NCBI RefSeq assembly: GCF_003289645.1
Contig: NZ_QLYX01000003.1
Span: 62,001-126,000 of the forward strand
Source of the DNA: Actinomadura craniellae
GTDB taxonomy: Bacteria > Actinomycetota > Actinomycetes > Streptosporangiales > Streptosporangiaceae
DNA length: 64,000 bases
Direction: 5' to 3'
Shown: piece after piece, positions 1 to 8,124 of the stretch
Numbering within the stretch: the stretch's first letter is position 1
Layout: each line of letters begins with the position of its first letter
Notes under the pieces: model-generated
Databases searched by the model: none
Told to the model about the DNA's origin: nothing
The model's input: the letters and a program-made list of their open reading frames with translations, nothing else
Position numbers and translations under genes: made by a program

Positions 1-2
1 GG

Positions 3-95
3 GGGCTCACCATCATCCGGGCGTTGTCCGCGGACTGCGGGGTGACCCCGCTGCCGCGCGGCGGCAAGATCGTATGGTCGCGGTTGCGGCTCTGA
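3..95 (+). CDS. ATP-binding anti-sigma-like protein, C-terminal fragment
   Basis: Only the last 30 codons are in the window; the gene begins upstream. The translation ends with GVTPLPRGGKIVWSRLRL. This closely resembles the end of the HATPase protein encoded at 55211-55657 (GVTPLPSGEKIVWARL), so the fragment is most likely the tail of an RsbW/SpoIIAB-like ATPase. Proteins of this family bind ATP and usually act as anti-sigma factors or Ser/Thr kinases of STAS proteins, but the catalytic boxes are outside the window. The identification rests only on this C-terminal similarity. Confidence 0.55.
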   Translation, partial: GLTIIRALSADCGVTPLPRGGKIVWSRLRL

Positions 96-197
96 CCGCT
101 GGGCCCGGTGCGGCAGGGCTTTCCCACGGCCGGCGGTCTGATCGAAGGTCGAGCCCTAAAGTGGTGACGCCCGTTCGTTCACCCACGGAGGCCCAGG

Positions 198-1274
198 TTG
201 TACGTGGCCAAGCTGGAGATCTCCGGCATACGCGGCTTCGACGGTCCCCGTACCGTCGATCTCGACTTCACCCGGCCCGACGGCACCCACGCGGGCTGGA
301 CCGTCCTCGCCGGCCGCAACGGCTCTGGCAAGTCGACCCTGCTCCAGGCGGTCGCGCTGGCTTTGCTGGGCCCGGGAAACTCCGGCGCCATCCGCGATGT
401 GGATTCATGGGGCGACGCGACGCTCGAGAAGGACAACCAGTTGCTCATTTCCATCTCCACCGACGATCGATTCGATCCGAGGGGCGGCGATGACGCGCAG
501 CTGAGAGTGAAGTGGAACTGCTCCTTCAGCGACGAAACCGTGGCGCTGTGGAGCAGCGAGGGGAGCACGGGCGAGGTGTCCTCCTGGACCACGCGGCCTG
601 ACGGCTGGTTCTACACGGGGTACGGGCCCTTCCGGCGGCATTCGTATCCGGACGTGGGCCTCGGCGGGCCGGAGGCTCCCCGCCGGTTCGAGGCGCTGCG
701 GACGCTTTTCGACGAGGACGCGACACTGGTGGAAGGAGTGAGCTGGCTTATCGGCCAGCACCTCCTCAGGCTGGAGGAGAAGCCCGGCGCGGCCGAACTG
801 ATCCGGACGGTACTGGCCTTTCTCGCGGACGGGCTGCTGCCCGACGGGTTCCAGGTCTGCAAGGTCGACTCCAGGGGGTTGTGGGTCACCAGGGACGGCC
901 GGGAGTTCCCGCTGCGCCAGATGAGCGACGGCTACCGGACGGTGACCGCGCTGGTGGTGGACATCGTCCGGCGGATGCACGCCGCCTACGGCACCCTGGA
1001 GATCGAGGAGCGGGACGGGACACCGACGCTGCCCTATCCCGGGATCGTGCTGATCGACGAGGTGGACGCCCACCTGCACGTGAGCTGGCAGCAGAAGATC
1101 GGCGGCTGGCTCAAGGCGCACTTCCCCGCCATGCAGTTCATCGTCACCACGCACAGCCCGTACATCTGCCAGAGCGCTGACCCGGGCGGCCTGATCCGGC
1201 TCTCCGGCCCGGACGAGCAGGAACCGCCCCGGGTCGTCGGCGAGGTGGAGCGGTTGTCTGCTCTGCCTGTCTGA
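198..1274 (+). CDS. AAA family (ABC/RecF-like) ATPase
   Basis: This 358-residue protein has a Walker A motif GRNGSGKS (about 39-46), a short SDGYRT signature-like segment (about 243-248), a Walker B motif IVLIDEVD (about 283-290) and an H-loop TTHSP (about 317-321). That order is typical of single-chain ATPases of the AAA_15/AAA_21 or OLD/RecF type, which dimerise and couple ATP hydrolysis to nucleic-acid or partner-protein work. No nuclease (TOPRIM) domain follows. TTG at 198 is chosen because GGAGG lies 6 bases upstream; GTG at 204 is possible. The next gene starts only 37 bases or more downstream, so the two could be co-transcribed. The biological role is unknown. Confidence 0.8.
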   Translation: MYVAKLEISGIRGFDGPRTVDLDFTRPDGTHAGWTVLAGRNGSGKSTLLQAVALALLGPGNSGAIRDVDSWGDATLEKDNQLLISISTDDRFDPRGGDDAQLRVKWNCSFSDETVALWSSEGSTGEVSSWTTRPDGWFYTGYGPFRRHSYPDVGLGGPEAPRRFEALRTLFDEDATLVEGVSWLIGQHLLRLEEKPGAAELIRTVLAFLADGLLPDGFQVCKVDSRGLWVTRDGREFPLRQMSDGYRTVTALVVDIVRRMHAAYGTLEIEERDGTPTLPYPGIVLIDEVDAHLHVSWQQKIGGWLKAHFPAMQFIVTTHSPYICQSADPGGLIRLSGPDEQEPPRVVGEVERLSALPV

Positions 1275-1303
1275 CGATTGATGCTCTGCGTAGTTTTACA
1301 ACC

Positions 1304-1333
1304 TTGACTGCATGCTTGCGCGGCAGCCAAAAT
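1304..1333 (+). promoter_or_regulatory. Possible -35/-10 promoter before the ALDH-like gene
   Basis: TTGACT at 1304-1309 is followed 18 bases later by CAAAAT (1328-1333), a fair match to the housekeeping hexamers in unusually AT-rich DNA. If it is used, transcription begins near 1340 and translation of the ALDH-like gene would have to start at ATG 1366 or ATG 1396 instead of ATG 1312. This is a pattern match only. Confidence 0.25.
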
Positions 1334-2592
1334 CATTCTCGTTTGCGGATTGTCCGAAACGTTGGATGGTGGTTCAGCATGGTCGGGCTAGGTGGATGAA
1401 GCAGAATCGCTCGTGGGTTGAGCAAGTTTCAGCTGGTCTGGCTGACAAACTGGAGCGCAATTCATCGGCCATTCTTGAATGCCTCACCAGGTATGAGACC
1501 TGGGGGACCGCTCATGATGAAATATTTCGGTCGATCAGAACGCTCAACGGCATCGCTCGAGAGTGGCAGTACATTCGCGATGTTGATCAGCGCCTGACCG
1601 TGGCTTCGTTCCTCCCGGTCAATCAACCACTGTACGGGCTGACGTTGTTTGGAATCATGCCCGCCCTCATGGTTCGCCGGGTGGAGGTGCGGCCCTCCTG
1701 GGTAACAGCGGACGTTGTCAGTGACATCTGGAAGCGAATTTCGGTTCCCGAACTGGAGAGTCGCCTGAGCATACGCAACACGGAGCGTCGACACTTCACG
1801 CGGGAGTGCGCATCGGAGTCCGATGCCGTGATCCTCACGGGTACTTATGCCACGGCCCTTTCTGTAGCTCGTGCCGGCCTGAAGTCGGGGAGTCTGCTCA
1901 TCTTCAACGGTTCGGGTGTGAACCCGGTCGTGGTGATGCCGGATGCCGACCTGGGGCGAGCAGCTGATGGAATTATCCGTAGCGTCACCTACAACAGTGG
2001 CCAGGACTGCGCCGCACCAAAGTGTGTGCTGATCCATTCAATAATTGCAGACGAAATAATTGGCATTCTGGCGTCCGGTCTGCGGAAAATGAATATTGGG
2101 TCCTGTGGTGACCCGGCTGTGGACATTGGGCCGGTCGCACGCCCATCATCAGTTACCAATGTTGTTGATTTTTTGACGGATCACCGGGGAGAGGTCGTCG
2201 TGGGAGGATGCATCGATGTCCCACGCCGCCTGATCCATCCGACGTTGGTGGTCTCCAGGTTGGACGATCAGTTCCGCTTTCCAGAACTGTATGCACCTGT
2301 CTTGAACATCGGAGTTTTCGACGACCCGGATACGGTCATGGCGTTCATTCATAGCGATCGCTACCAGCGGCATGCCATGTATGCGAGCGTCTATGGTTCG
2401 CTCAAGGGAGATCTGCTCAAGACCACGGTGCTGCGCGATGAGACCGTTCTTGACCACGAGGATGGGAATCTGCCATTCGGGGGATGGGGTACCGAGGCAT
2501 CATTCGTCAAACGCAGTGGCGAGCCACCCATCCGGGGTCCGGTACTTGTGTCCGCGGCCCTGTCGACGGTGGGGCAGGGCGGCGGTCGATGA
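1312..2592 (+). CDS. Aldehyde dehydrogenase superfamily protein, possibly an acyl-activating reductase type
   Basis: The protein is 426 residues from the first ATG and carries ALDH landmarks: PVNQPLYGL near 102 (the conserved P-x-N-x-P region), NSGQDCAAPKC with the presumed nucleophile Cys233, FPELYAPVL (the E-x-F-G-P-V region) and LPFGGWG near the C-terminus. The segment corresponding to E-L-G-G-K-N-P reads FNGSGVNP, so the general-base Glu of hydrolytic ALDHs is missing. The same is true of CoA-acylating relatives such as EutE. It is shorter than typical ALDHs (about 480). The start is uncertain (1312, 1366 or 1396; no good ribosome-binding site). It overlaps the next gene by 4 bases. GC content is clearly below that of its neighbours. 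Confidence 0.75.
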   Translation: MLARQPKSFSFADCPKRWMVVQHGRARWMKQNRSWVEQVSAGLADKLERNSSAILECLTRYETWGTAHDEIFRSIRTLNGIAREWQYIRDVDQRLTVASFLPVNQPLYGLTLFGIMPALMVRRVEVRPSWVTADVVSDIWKRISVPELESRLSIRNTERRHFTRECASESDAVILTGTYATALSVARAGLKSGSLLIFNGSGVNPVVVMPDADLGRAADGIIRSVTYNSGQDCAAPKCVLIHSIIADEIIGILASGLRKMNIGSCGDPAVDIGPVARPSSVTNVVDFLTDHRGEVVVGGCIDVPRRLIHPTLVVSRLDDQFRFPELYAPVLNIGVFDDPDTVMAFIHSDRYQRHAMYASVYGSLKGDLLKTTVLRDETVLDHEDGNLPFGGWGTEASFVKRSGEPPIRGPVLVSAALSTVGQGGGR

Positions 2593-3704
2593 CCGAGGTG
2601 TGCGTGATCGGCGGCGGTGGCCAGGTGGCTGAGGGCGTTTCCGCGTTGCTGGCCGGCCGAGGTCATCGGATCACTCACTATCGGCCCGGGTTCCTGCCGA
2701 TTCCCGGCGTTCCGCGGCGTCCGCCACGTCCGCTCAGTCGACTGGAGCGCTTCGCGGTGCACGGTGAGCCGCAGGCCGCGATGGACGACGGTGCCGCTCG
2801 TTACCAATGGGTCAGCCGATCGGAGGTGCGTGGATGCGAGGTCTTTGTTTTCTGCCTTCCGTCCTACCTTGCGGAGTTCATCGGCTTCCAACTGGCTCCG
2901 GCATTGCGTCACAAGCACATCGTGAACGTCTCGGACCGGTTCATGGGGACCGTTGCTCTATGTCGTGCTGCAGAGCTGGCTCATCCTGGCTGGCGTCCGG
3001 CCAGTGCGGTGGCGTTCAACTCCCCACCGTTGCTGGCTTACCAGCGTAGACGCGACGCTGTGACCAGCCTGCTGTACTCCAAACCTTTCGTCTTGGCTGC
3101 TCCGGTCCACCAAGCCATGCGAAAGGATGCCGGATCGGTGATCAAAGAGATTTTCGGTCTCGATCGGATTCGCTGGATGGATACGACACTTGACCTGGCT
3201 TTCGAGAATATCAACTCCATCGTTCACGCGGTGCAGGACCTGGAATGTCTACGTGGTGGGCATTTCGGTGTAGAGGGCAGTCTCTACGATCCTGCCCTCT
3301 ACACCGAGAAAATTGTTGCTCGTATCAATGAGGTTACCCGGGATCGTGACCAGGTGGCCAGCGCTTACACTCGACATGTATATCGAGACCTGCGTACATT
3401 CGATGCCACCACTTTTCAGGTCCCCGGGCTCGCCAGTCCGGGCACGGCGGGGTACCGGCATGGTCATGGACTACTATCCACCGTTCCCCGGCCGGAGACC
3501 TTTACCGCGCACGGCTACGAAGACGTTGGTTGGTCGATGGTTCCGCTTGAGAGCGCAGGGAGGCTTGCGGGTGTGCCGACTCCCGCGCTGTCGACATTGA
3601 TCGACGATTGGAACACCCTGATGAACGTCGATTACCGGCTGGTCGGGAGAACGGCCTCGGCGCTCGGCCTTGCCAGGCCCATCGGCTTTGGGGATGGAAA
3701 GTGA
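2589..3704 (+). CDS. NAD(P)-dependent octopine/nopaline (opine) dehydrogenase family protein
   Basis: This 371-residue protein starts at an ATG overlapping the upstream stop (ATGA). The N-terminus has a Rossmann dinucleotide motif, VIGGGGQVAEGVSALL. The C-terminal domain has the family signature EDVGWSMVPLESAGRLAGVPTP-like region (EDVG..VPL...GVPTP) and FENINSIVHAV, whose His213 matches the catalytic His of opine dehydrogenases. The family reductively condenses an amine (often an amino acid) with a 2-oxo acid; staphylopine-type metallophore enzymes belong to it. The substrate cannot be read from sequence. Coupling to an ALDH-like gene suggests the carbonyl partner is made locally, which is an inference. 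Low GC like its partner suggests acquisition. Confidence 0.8.
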   Translation: MTEVCVIGGGGQVAEGVSALLAGRGHRITHYRPGFLPIPGVPRRPPRPLSRLERFAVHGEPQAAMDDGAARYQWVSRSEVRGCEVFVFCLPSYLAEFIGFQLAPALRHKHIVNVSDRFMGTVALCRAAELAHPGWRPASAVAFNSPPLLAYQRRRDAVTSLLYSKPFVLAAPVHQAMRKDAGSVIKEIFGLDRIRWMDTTLDLAFENINSIVHAVQDLECLRGGHFGVEGSLYDPALYTEKIVARINEVTRDRDQVASAYTRHVYRDLRTFDATTFQVPGLASPGTAGYRHGHGLLSTVPRPETFTAHGYEDVGWSMVPLESAGRLAGVPTPALSTLIDDWNTLMNVDYRLVGRTASALGLARPIGFGDGK

Positions 3705-4294
3705 AGAAATCGGAGCGGTCGTTCCCCGTGGAGCACCGTCGCATGATCGAGGCGGAGTTCACTGCGATGGTTCCCGAGATCTTCGGTGACCGGCTGGGGT
3801 TCGCCTTCGTTTTCGGTGGATTCGGTAAAGGATACGGCGGCTGGAATCACGACATCGATATGTTCGTGGCCGTGGACCTGCTCCCCACAGATGATGGTGC
3901 CCGTTTCATCTCCTGGTACTTCGATCTGCATCGGCGACTCGGTCTACCTCCAGATCATGACTACCCGGGTGAACTCGTTGCCCTGGACGACCTGGACCGC
4001 AGGCTCGCCCTGCTGGAGAGTCGCCGAATTCGGGGTGTGATCGAGACACAGTATGAGTACGAGGCGATTCTATGGGCCGATGCGCTGATCGAGCGAAAAC
4101 TCGGTGTTGTTCGTGGACCGGCGATCACACAGGATGGGTTCGAACACGTTCTGGAACGCGCGGCGCGACTCGGCGCACGCTGGCGCACCGAGATTCGTGC
4201 GATCCGAAGCGAGTCGCCTGAGGAACTGGATCGGCTTGACTTGCGAAGGCTCTTCAAAGGGCATGTGCGGTATCTCAAGGGCCCCGGGATATGA
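3701..4294 (+). CDS. Nucleotidyltransferase-fold protein
   Basis: The GTG start at 3701 overlaps the upstream stop (GTGA), giving 197 residues. Near residues 38-56 the sequence FGGFGKGYGG...NHDIDMFV fits the nucleotidyltransferase superfamily pattern of a Gly-rich loop followed by D-x-D (Asp51, Asp53), which binds metal and nucleotide. The rest is mostly helical with many acidic and Arg residues. It could adenylylate a small molecule or protein, or be a MenT/AbiEii-like enzyme. Its place as third gene of a translationally coupled operon favours a metabolic role. GC rises towards the end of the gene. It converges on argS. Confidence 0.65.
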   Translation: MKKSERSFPVEHRRMIEAEFTAMVPEIFGDRLGFAFVFGGFGKGYGGWNHDIDMFVAVDLLPTDDGARFISWYFDLHRRLGLPPDHDYPGELVALDDLDRRLALLESRRIRGVIETQYEYEAILWADALIERKLGVVRGPAITQDGFEHVLERAARLGARWRTEIRAIRSESPEELDRLDLRRLFKGHVRYLKGPGI

Positions 4295-4379
4295 GCCGGC
4301 ACTGGGCCGTCGTTCATATCTGGTCCGGCGACTTGGGCAGCCCCTGGGGCCCGCCGCCCTGCTCGGCCGGGCGGGATGG

Positions 4380-6137
4380 CTAGAGCTGATCGGGCGCGGA
4401 GAGTCCGAGGAGACCCAGACCCGTTTTGAGGGTGTCGCCGGTGAGCCGGCACAGCAGCAGGCGGTTGTCCCGAATCTCCTCGGTGGGTGCCTTCAGCACA
4501 GGGCAGTGCTCGAAGAACCCGGTGAAGGCCTGGGCAAGGTCGAAGAGGTAGACGCACAGTCGGTGCGGCTCGTATGTGGTGGTGACTTCCCGCAGGGCGG
4601 CGGAGAACTCGTCGAGCTTGAGGGCGAGGGCACGCTCGGCCGGTTCCAGCGGGACTCCGGTGTGCACCGTGGCCTTCTCGACCACCCCGGCGGGGGCCTT
4701 GCGCAGGATCGAGCGGGTGCGGGCGTGCGCGTACTGAAGGTAGACGCCGGTGTTGCCGTTGAGGGAGACCATGCGGTCGATGTCGAACATGTAGTCCTTG
4801 GCCCGGCTGGTCGCCAGGTCGGCGTACTTCACAGCGCCGATGCCCACCTGCCGCGCGGTGGTCTCCAGTGCCGTCTCGTCCAGATGCCGGCTCTTTTCCT
4901 GGACGACCGCACGTGCCCGGCTCACCGCCTCATCGAGCAGTGAGATCAGCCGTATCGTCTCACCGGCACGGGTTTTGAACGGCTTGCCGTCCGGCCCCAG
5001 TACCGTGCCGAAAGCGACATGTACTGCGGTGACCTCGTCATTCAGCCAGCCGGCCCGGCGTGCCGTTTCGAACACCATGCGGAAGTGCAGCGCCTGCCGC
5101 GCATCGACGACGTACAGGATGCGGTGAGCGCTCACCGTGCCCGTGCGGTAGCGGATCGCGGCCAGGTCGGTGGCGGCGTAGCCGAAGCCGCCATCGCTCT
5201 TACGGATGATCAGCGGTACGGGGTCACCGTCGGGCCCGGTGACATCGTCGAAGAAGACGCACAGCGCTCCGTCACTGATCTGTGCCACGCCGAGTTTTTC
5301 CAGCTCGTCGGCGACATCGTTGAGGAACGGGTTGTAGAAGCTCTCGCCGACGGCGTCGTCATCGGTGAGCAGTACGTCGAGCTTGTCGTAGACCTCGTTG
5401 AAGTACCGCTTGGATTCGGCGACGATCTCTTCCCAGCGGGAGATCGTCTCGGCGTCTCCGGACTGGAGGGCCACGACCCGGCGCCGAGCCCGCTCGGCGA
5501 ATTCCGCATCGGAGTCGAACAGGGCGCGGGAGTCCCGGTAAAGCTGGTTGAGCCGGGACAGCGAACCGGCGATCTCTCCCTCGTGCTGCCAGTCGTGGCC
5601 GTGCTCGGTGAGGTACTGGATCAGCATCCCGAACTGGGTGCCCCAGTCACCGAGATGGTTGTGCCGGACCACATTCTCGCCGAGGAAACCCAGGGTGCGG
5701 GCGAGTGCGTCACCGATGATGGTCGAGCGCAGGTGCCCGACATGCATTTCCTTGGCGATGTTGGGCTGGGAGTAGTCGATGACCGTGGTGCCGGCCTCGA
5801 ACCGGTCGATACCGAGCCTGGAGTCGGCCAGCCGTGCCGCGACCTGCTCTAGCAGAGCCGTATCGGTCACTGAGATGTTGAGGAAGCCGGGGCCGGAGAT
5901 CTCGCAGGAGGCGAAGACCTCGCTCTCGTCAAGGGCCGCGACGACCATGCCGGCGATCTCGCGGGGATTGGACTTCAGCCTCTTGGCCAACGGTAGCAGC
6001 CCGTTGGCCTGGAAGTCGGCCCGGTCGGAACGTCGCACCTGTGGATCGGCCCCCGCTTGGTCGGCGGGCAGAGCCTGGCGCATCGCGGCGCTCAGCGCGG
6101 ACTCGATCTTGGCAGCAACAGAGGTGACCGGACTCAT
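4380..6137 (-). CDS. argS: Arginyl-tRNA synthetase (E. coli-like class I form)
   Basis: The 585-residue protein charges tRNA-Arg with arginine in the cytoplasm. It begins with an additional N-terminal (Add1) domain, followed by the HIGH-like motif MHVGHLRST and the KMSKS-equivalent GKPFKTRAG used by E. coli-type ArgRS, and ends in a DALR anticodon-binding domain containing NTGVYLQYAHARTRSI. The ATG at 6137 is chosen because AGGAAG precedes it; an in-frame extension upstream has no family similarity. It stands alone and converges with the opine-dehydrogenase operon. Whether this is the only ArgRS of the organism or a second copy cannot be decided here. Confidence 0.93.
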   Translation of the reverse strand: MSPVTSVAAKIESALSAAMRQALPADQAGADPQVRRSDRADFQANGLLPLAKRLKSNPREIAGMVVAALDESEVFASCEISGPGFLNISVTDTALLEQVAARLADSRLGIDRFEAGTTVIDYSQPNIAKEMHVGHLRSTIIGDALARTLGFLGENVVRHNHLGDWGTQFGMLIQYLTEHGHDWQHEGEIAGSLSRLNQLYRDSRALFDSDAEFAERARRRVVALQSGDAETISRWEEIVAESKRYFNEVYDKLDVLLTDDDAVGESFYNPFLNDVADELEKLGVAQISDGALCVFFDDVTGPDGDPVPLIIRKSDGGFGYAATDLAAIRYRTGTVSAHRILYVVDARQALHFRMVFETARRAGWLNDEVTAVHVAFGTVLGPDGKPFKTRAGETIRLISLLDEAVSRARAVVQEKSRHLDETALETTARQVGIGAVKYADLATSRAKDYMFDIDRMVSLNGNTGVYLQYAHARTRSILRKAPAGVVEKATVHTGVPLEPAERALALKLDEFSAALREVTTTYEPHRLCVYLFDLAQAFTGFFEHCPVLKAPTEEIRDNRLLLCRLTGDTLKTGLGLLGLSAPDQL

Positions 6138-6479
6138 CGTCTTCCTGGTTCGTCGGTTCTGGTCCGTGACGGGCGACCCGAGGGGGCCGGTGGACCGTGC
6201 GATCTGCCCGCTCCCGGCAACCTGAGGTGATGTGACCGGGCGGGGACGTCCATTGTCCCATACCAGAGGGAGGAGGGCGCGTGGAGTCGACACAGGATAT
6301 GGGTCATATGTCCATGTGTGTCCCTGATGGTCGGTCTCTTCTGTTTGGGGGAGAGATGTGAGGAGCGTGTAGCCAACAGTTCACAGCGTTCGGCTGAGAG
6401 CGTTCCAAAGACTGCTCGATCCTGGCAGGGAAGCCCGCGCCACAACGCTTCGCCCCCGATCGGGAGAGGGACGGTCGAG

Positions 6480-6962
6480 ATGACCGTGATCGAGGCAACA
6501 CACGTCCAGACGACCGTGCGGATGCGCGGCCGGGAGTTCCCGGTCGGCGACATGTGCTGGCGGCGGGCCTTCGCCGGCCGGCCGGCCGAGGCCCGCCGGG
6601 CCCGTGATTTCGTCGGCTTCCTGATGGCCGGTTTCGCCCGGGCCGACGACATGGTCCTGGCCGCCGGGGAACTGGTGGCCAACGTGCTCCAGCACACCCG
6701 GTCGGGGCTGCCCGGCGGCCTGTTCGTGGTCGAGGTGCGCCGGTGGCGCGGCGGGGCGGCGCTGACCGTGATCGACCAGGGCGGCGACGGCGAACCCCGG
6801 TCCCGCCCGCCGTGCGACGGCTTCGACGGGTCCGTGGACGAGCTGTGCGCGCTCGCCGAATCCGGCCGGGGGCTGCTGACGATCTCGGCGACGGCGTCCT
6901 GGTGGGACTGGTGCGGCGGGCCGGCCGGCCGCACGGTCACCGCGGTCTTCGACGAGCGCTAA
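6480..6962 (+). CDS. RsbW-like ATP-binding protein (HATPase_c_2)
   Basis: This 160-residue protein has an N-box AGELVANVLQHT and a G-box ESGRGLLTISA, the ATP-lid hallmarks of anti-sigma/serine-kinase ATPases of the GHKL fold. Members bind sigma factors or phosphorylate STAS anti-anti-sigma factors; many free-standing actinomycete members have no known partner. The ATG at 6480 is preceded by GGGAGAGGG about 10 bases upstream. It is divergent from argS. The intergenic stretch 6138-6479 (342 bases) holds both promoters, but I see no clear box in it. Confidence 0.8.
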   Translation: MTVIEATHVQTTVRMRGREFPVGDMCWRRAFAGRPAEARRARDFVGFLMAGFARADDMVLAAGELVANVLQHTRSGLPGGLFVVEVRRWRGGAALTVIDQGGDGEPRSRPPCDGFDGSVDELCALAESGRGLLTISATASWWDWCGGPAGRTVTAVFDER

Positions 6963-6981
6963 CGCCGCATCGGGCGGCGTT
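6961..6981 (+). terminator. Short hairpin after the ATPase gene
   Basis: AACGCCGC (6961-6968) pairs with GCGGCGTT (6974-6981) across a 5-base loop, directly at the stop codon of the ATPase gene and before the converging gene that ends at 7017. There is no long T-run. Confidence 0.4.
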
Positions 6982-7016
6982 CGCCCCGTCCATCCCGGGC
7001 ACGCCGCCCGCTGCGA

Positions 7017-7304
7017 TCAGTCCCGGTGCCCGCCGGCCGGTGCCTCCAGCAGCCGGTTCAGCTCGTTCCCGGCCTCGTCGTAGCCGGCGTCGGAGATCCG
7101 TTGCAGCTCGCGCAGGTCGCCGGCGGCGGCTGCGCGTCGGGTGAGCAGGAGGCCGGCCCTCATGGAACCCTCGTCCAGCAGTTCGCTCAGCTCTTCCAGA
7201 TCGCCGGCCGCGTCGGCGAGGTCGGCCAGCCGGTCCAGCGCGGTCTCGTTGCCCGCGTCGGCCAGCTCGCGCAAGGTGTCCCGATCGATGTTCACATCAG
7301 CCAT
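7017..7304 (-). CDS. Small helical-repeat protein of unknown function
   Basis: The 95-residue product consists of about three roughly 30-residue units: ADAGNETALDRLADLADAAG, LDEGSMRAGLLLTRRAAAAG and SDAGYDEAGNELNRLLEA. Each has an alanine/leucine-rich helical pattern with D-x-G turns, resembling a miniature ankyrin/Sel1/TPR solenoid likely to bind protein. ATG at 7304 is used. It is divergent from the MerR regulator gene 55 bases away, so both may share a control region. I cannot assign a function. Confidence 0.6.
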   Translation of the reverse strand: MADVNIDRDTLRELADAGNETALDRLADLADAAGDLEELSELLDEGSMRAGLLLTRRAAAAGDLRELQRISDAGYDEAGNELNRLLEAPAGGHRD

Positions 7305-7358
7305 GGAGCCATGGTGCGACCCTGCCCCAGGGGAAAGGTCAAGTGGGACGATGGGCAG

Positions 7359-8090
7359 GTGATCACCATCGGGCAGCTGGCCAGGTACGTCGGAGTGTCG
7401 ATCAAGACCGTCCGCGTCTACCACGACAAGGGGCTGCTCCCCGAGCCTGCCCGCGACGCGTCCGGCTACCGGCGGTACGGCGCGAACGACGCCATCGACC
7501 TGATCAAGATCCGGACGCTCGCCGAAGCCGGCGTCCCCCTGGCCCGCATCCGGGAGCTGAAGTCGGCGCCCGACGAGGAGCTTCAGCGGGCGTTGCGCGA
7601 GATCGACGACGAGCTCACCGCCCGCATCCGCGGCCTGCGGGCGACGCAGGGGCGCCTGCGCCGACTCGCCGCCGGGCGGCTGGCATCGCTGCCCGCCGAG
7701 GTCGGCACACATCTGGAGCGGCTGGCCCGCTGGGGGTTCACCCCTCGATGGGTGGACCTGCAACGCGATCTGTGGATCCTGGTGTTCGCCACCCATCCGG
7801 ACCAGGCGATCACACTGTTCCGGGACCAGAGCGAGATCCTGGCCGATCCCGCGCTGCGGCGGCTCTTCCTCGACTACGACCGCGCGCACGACCTCGACGC
7901 CGACGACCCCCGCGTCGACGACCTCGCCCGCCGGATCGCCCAGGCGACCAGAGAACGCTACGGCCCCGATGCCCCGCCCGAGCTGGATGCGGCCTCCGAG
8001 ATCCCCATCCTCATCCAGGGCACGGTCAACGCCTCGTCCCCGGCATGGCGGCGAATCGACACGCTCATCCGCGCGCAACTGAACGTGTGA
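7359..8090 (+). CDS. MerR family transcriptional regulator
   Basis: The 243-residue protein opens with the MerR winged helix: ITIGQLARYVGVSIKTVRVYHDKGLLPE, then SGYRRYG, then an Arg-rich dimerisation coil with LAEAGVPLARIREL. The C-terminal half (about 90-243) is acidic and alpha-helical, like the effector domains of TipA/multidrug-type regulators, but has no recognisable metal-binding cysteines. The GTG at 7359 gives the canonical MerR start; an upstream in-frame extension crosses the divergent neighbour and is unlikely. MerR proteins usually repress or activate from the spacer of their own promoter; a likely target is the divergent gene at 7017-7304. Confidence 0.85.
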   Translation: MITIGQLARYVGVSIKTVRVYHDKGLLPEPARDASGYRRYGANDAIDLIKIRTLAEAGVPLARIRELKSAPDEELQRALREIDDELTARIRGLRATQGRLRRLAAGRLASLPAEVGTHLERLARWGFTPRWVDLQRDLWILVFATHPDQAITLFRDQSEILADPALRRLFLDYDRAHDLDADDPRVDDLARRIAQATRERYGPDAPPELDAASEIPILIQGTVNASSPAWRRIDTLIRAQLNV

Positions 8091-8124
8091 CCCGACGTCA
8101 CCGACACACGGTCCCGGCCGCCGG

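Noticed and set aside
405-1154. A 249-codon open frame on the minus strand opposite the AAA ATPase gene
   Set aside because: It is a shadow of the ATPase gene: no domain is seen, its codons mirror the GC3 pattern of the other strand, and the ATPase motifs are intact on the plus strand.
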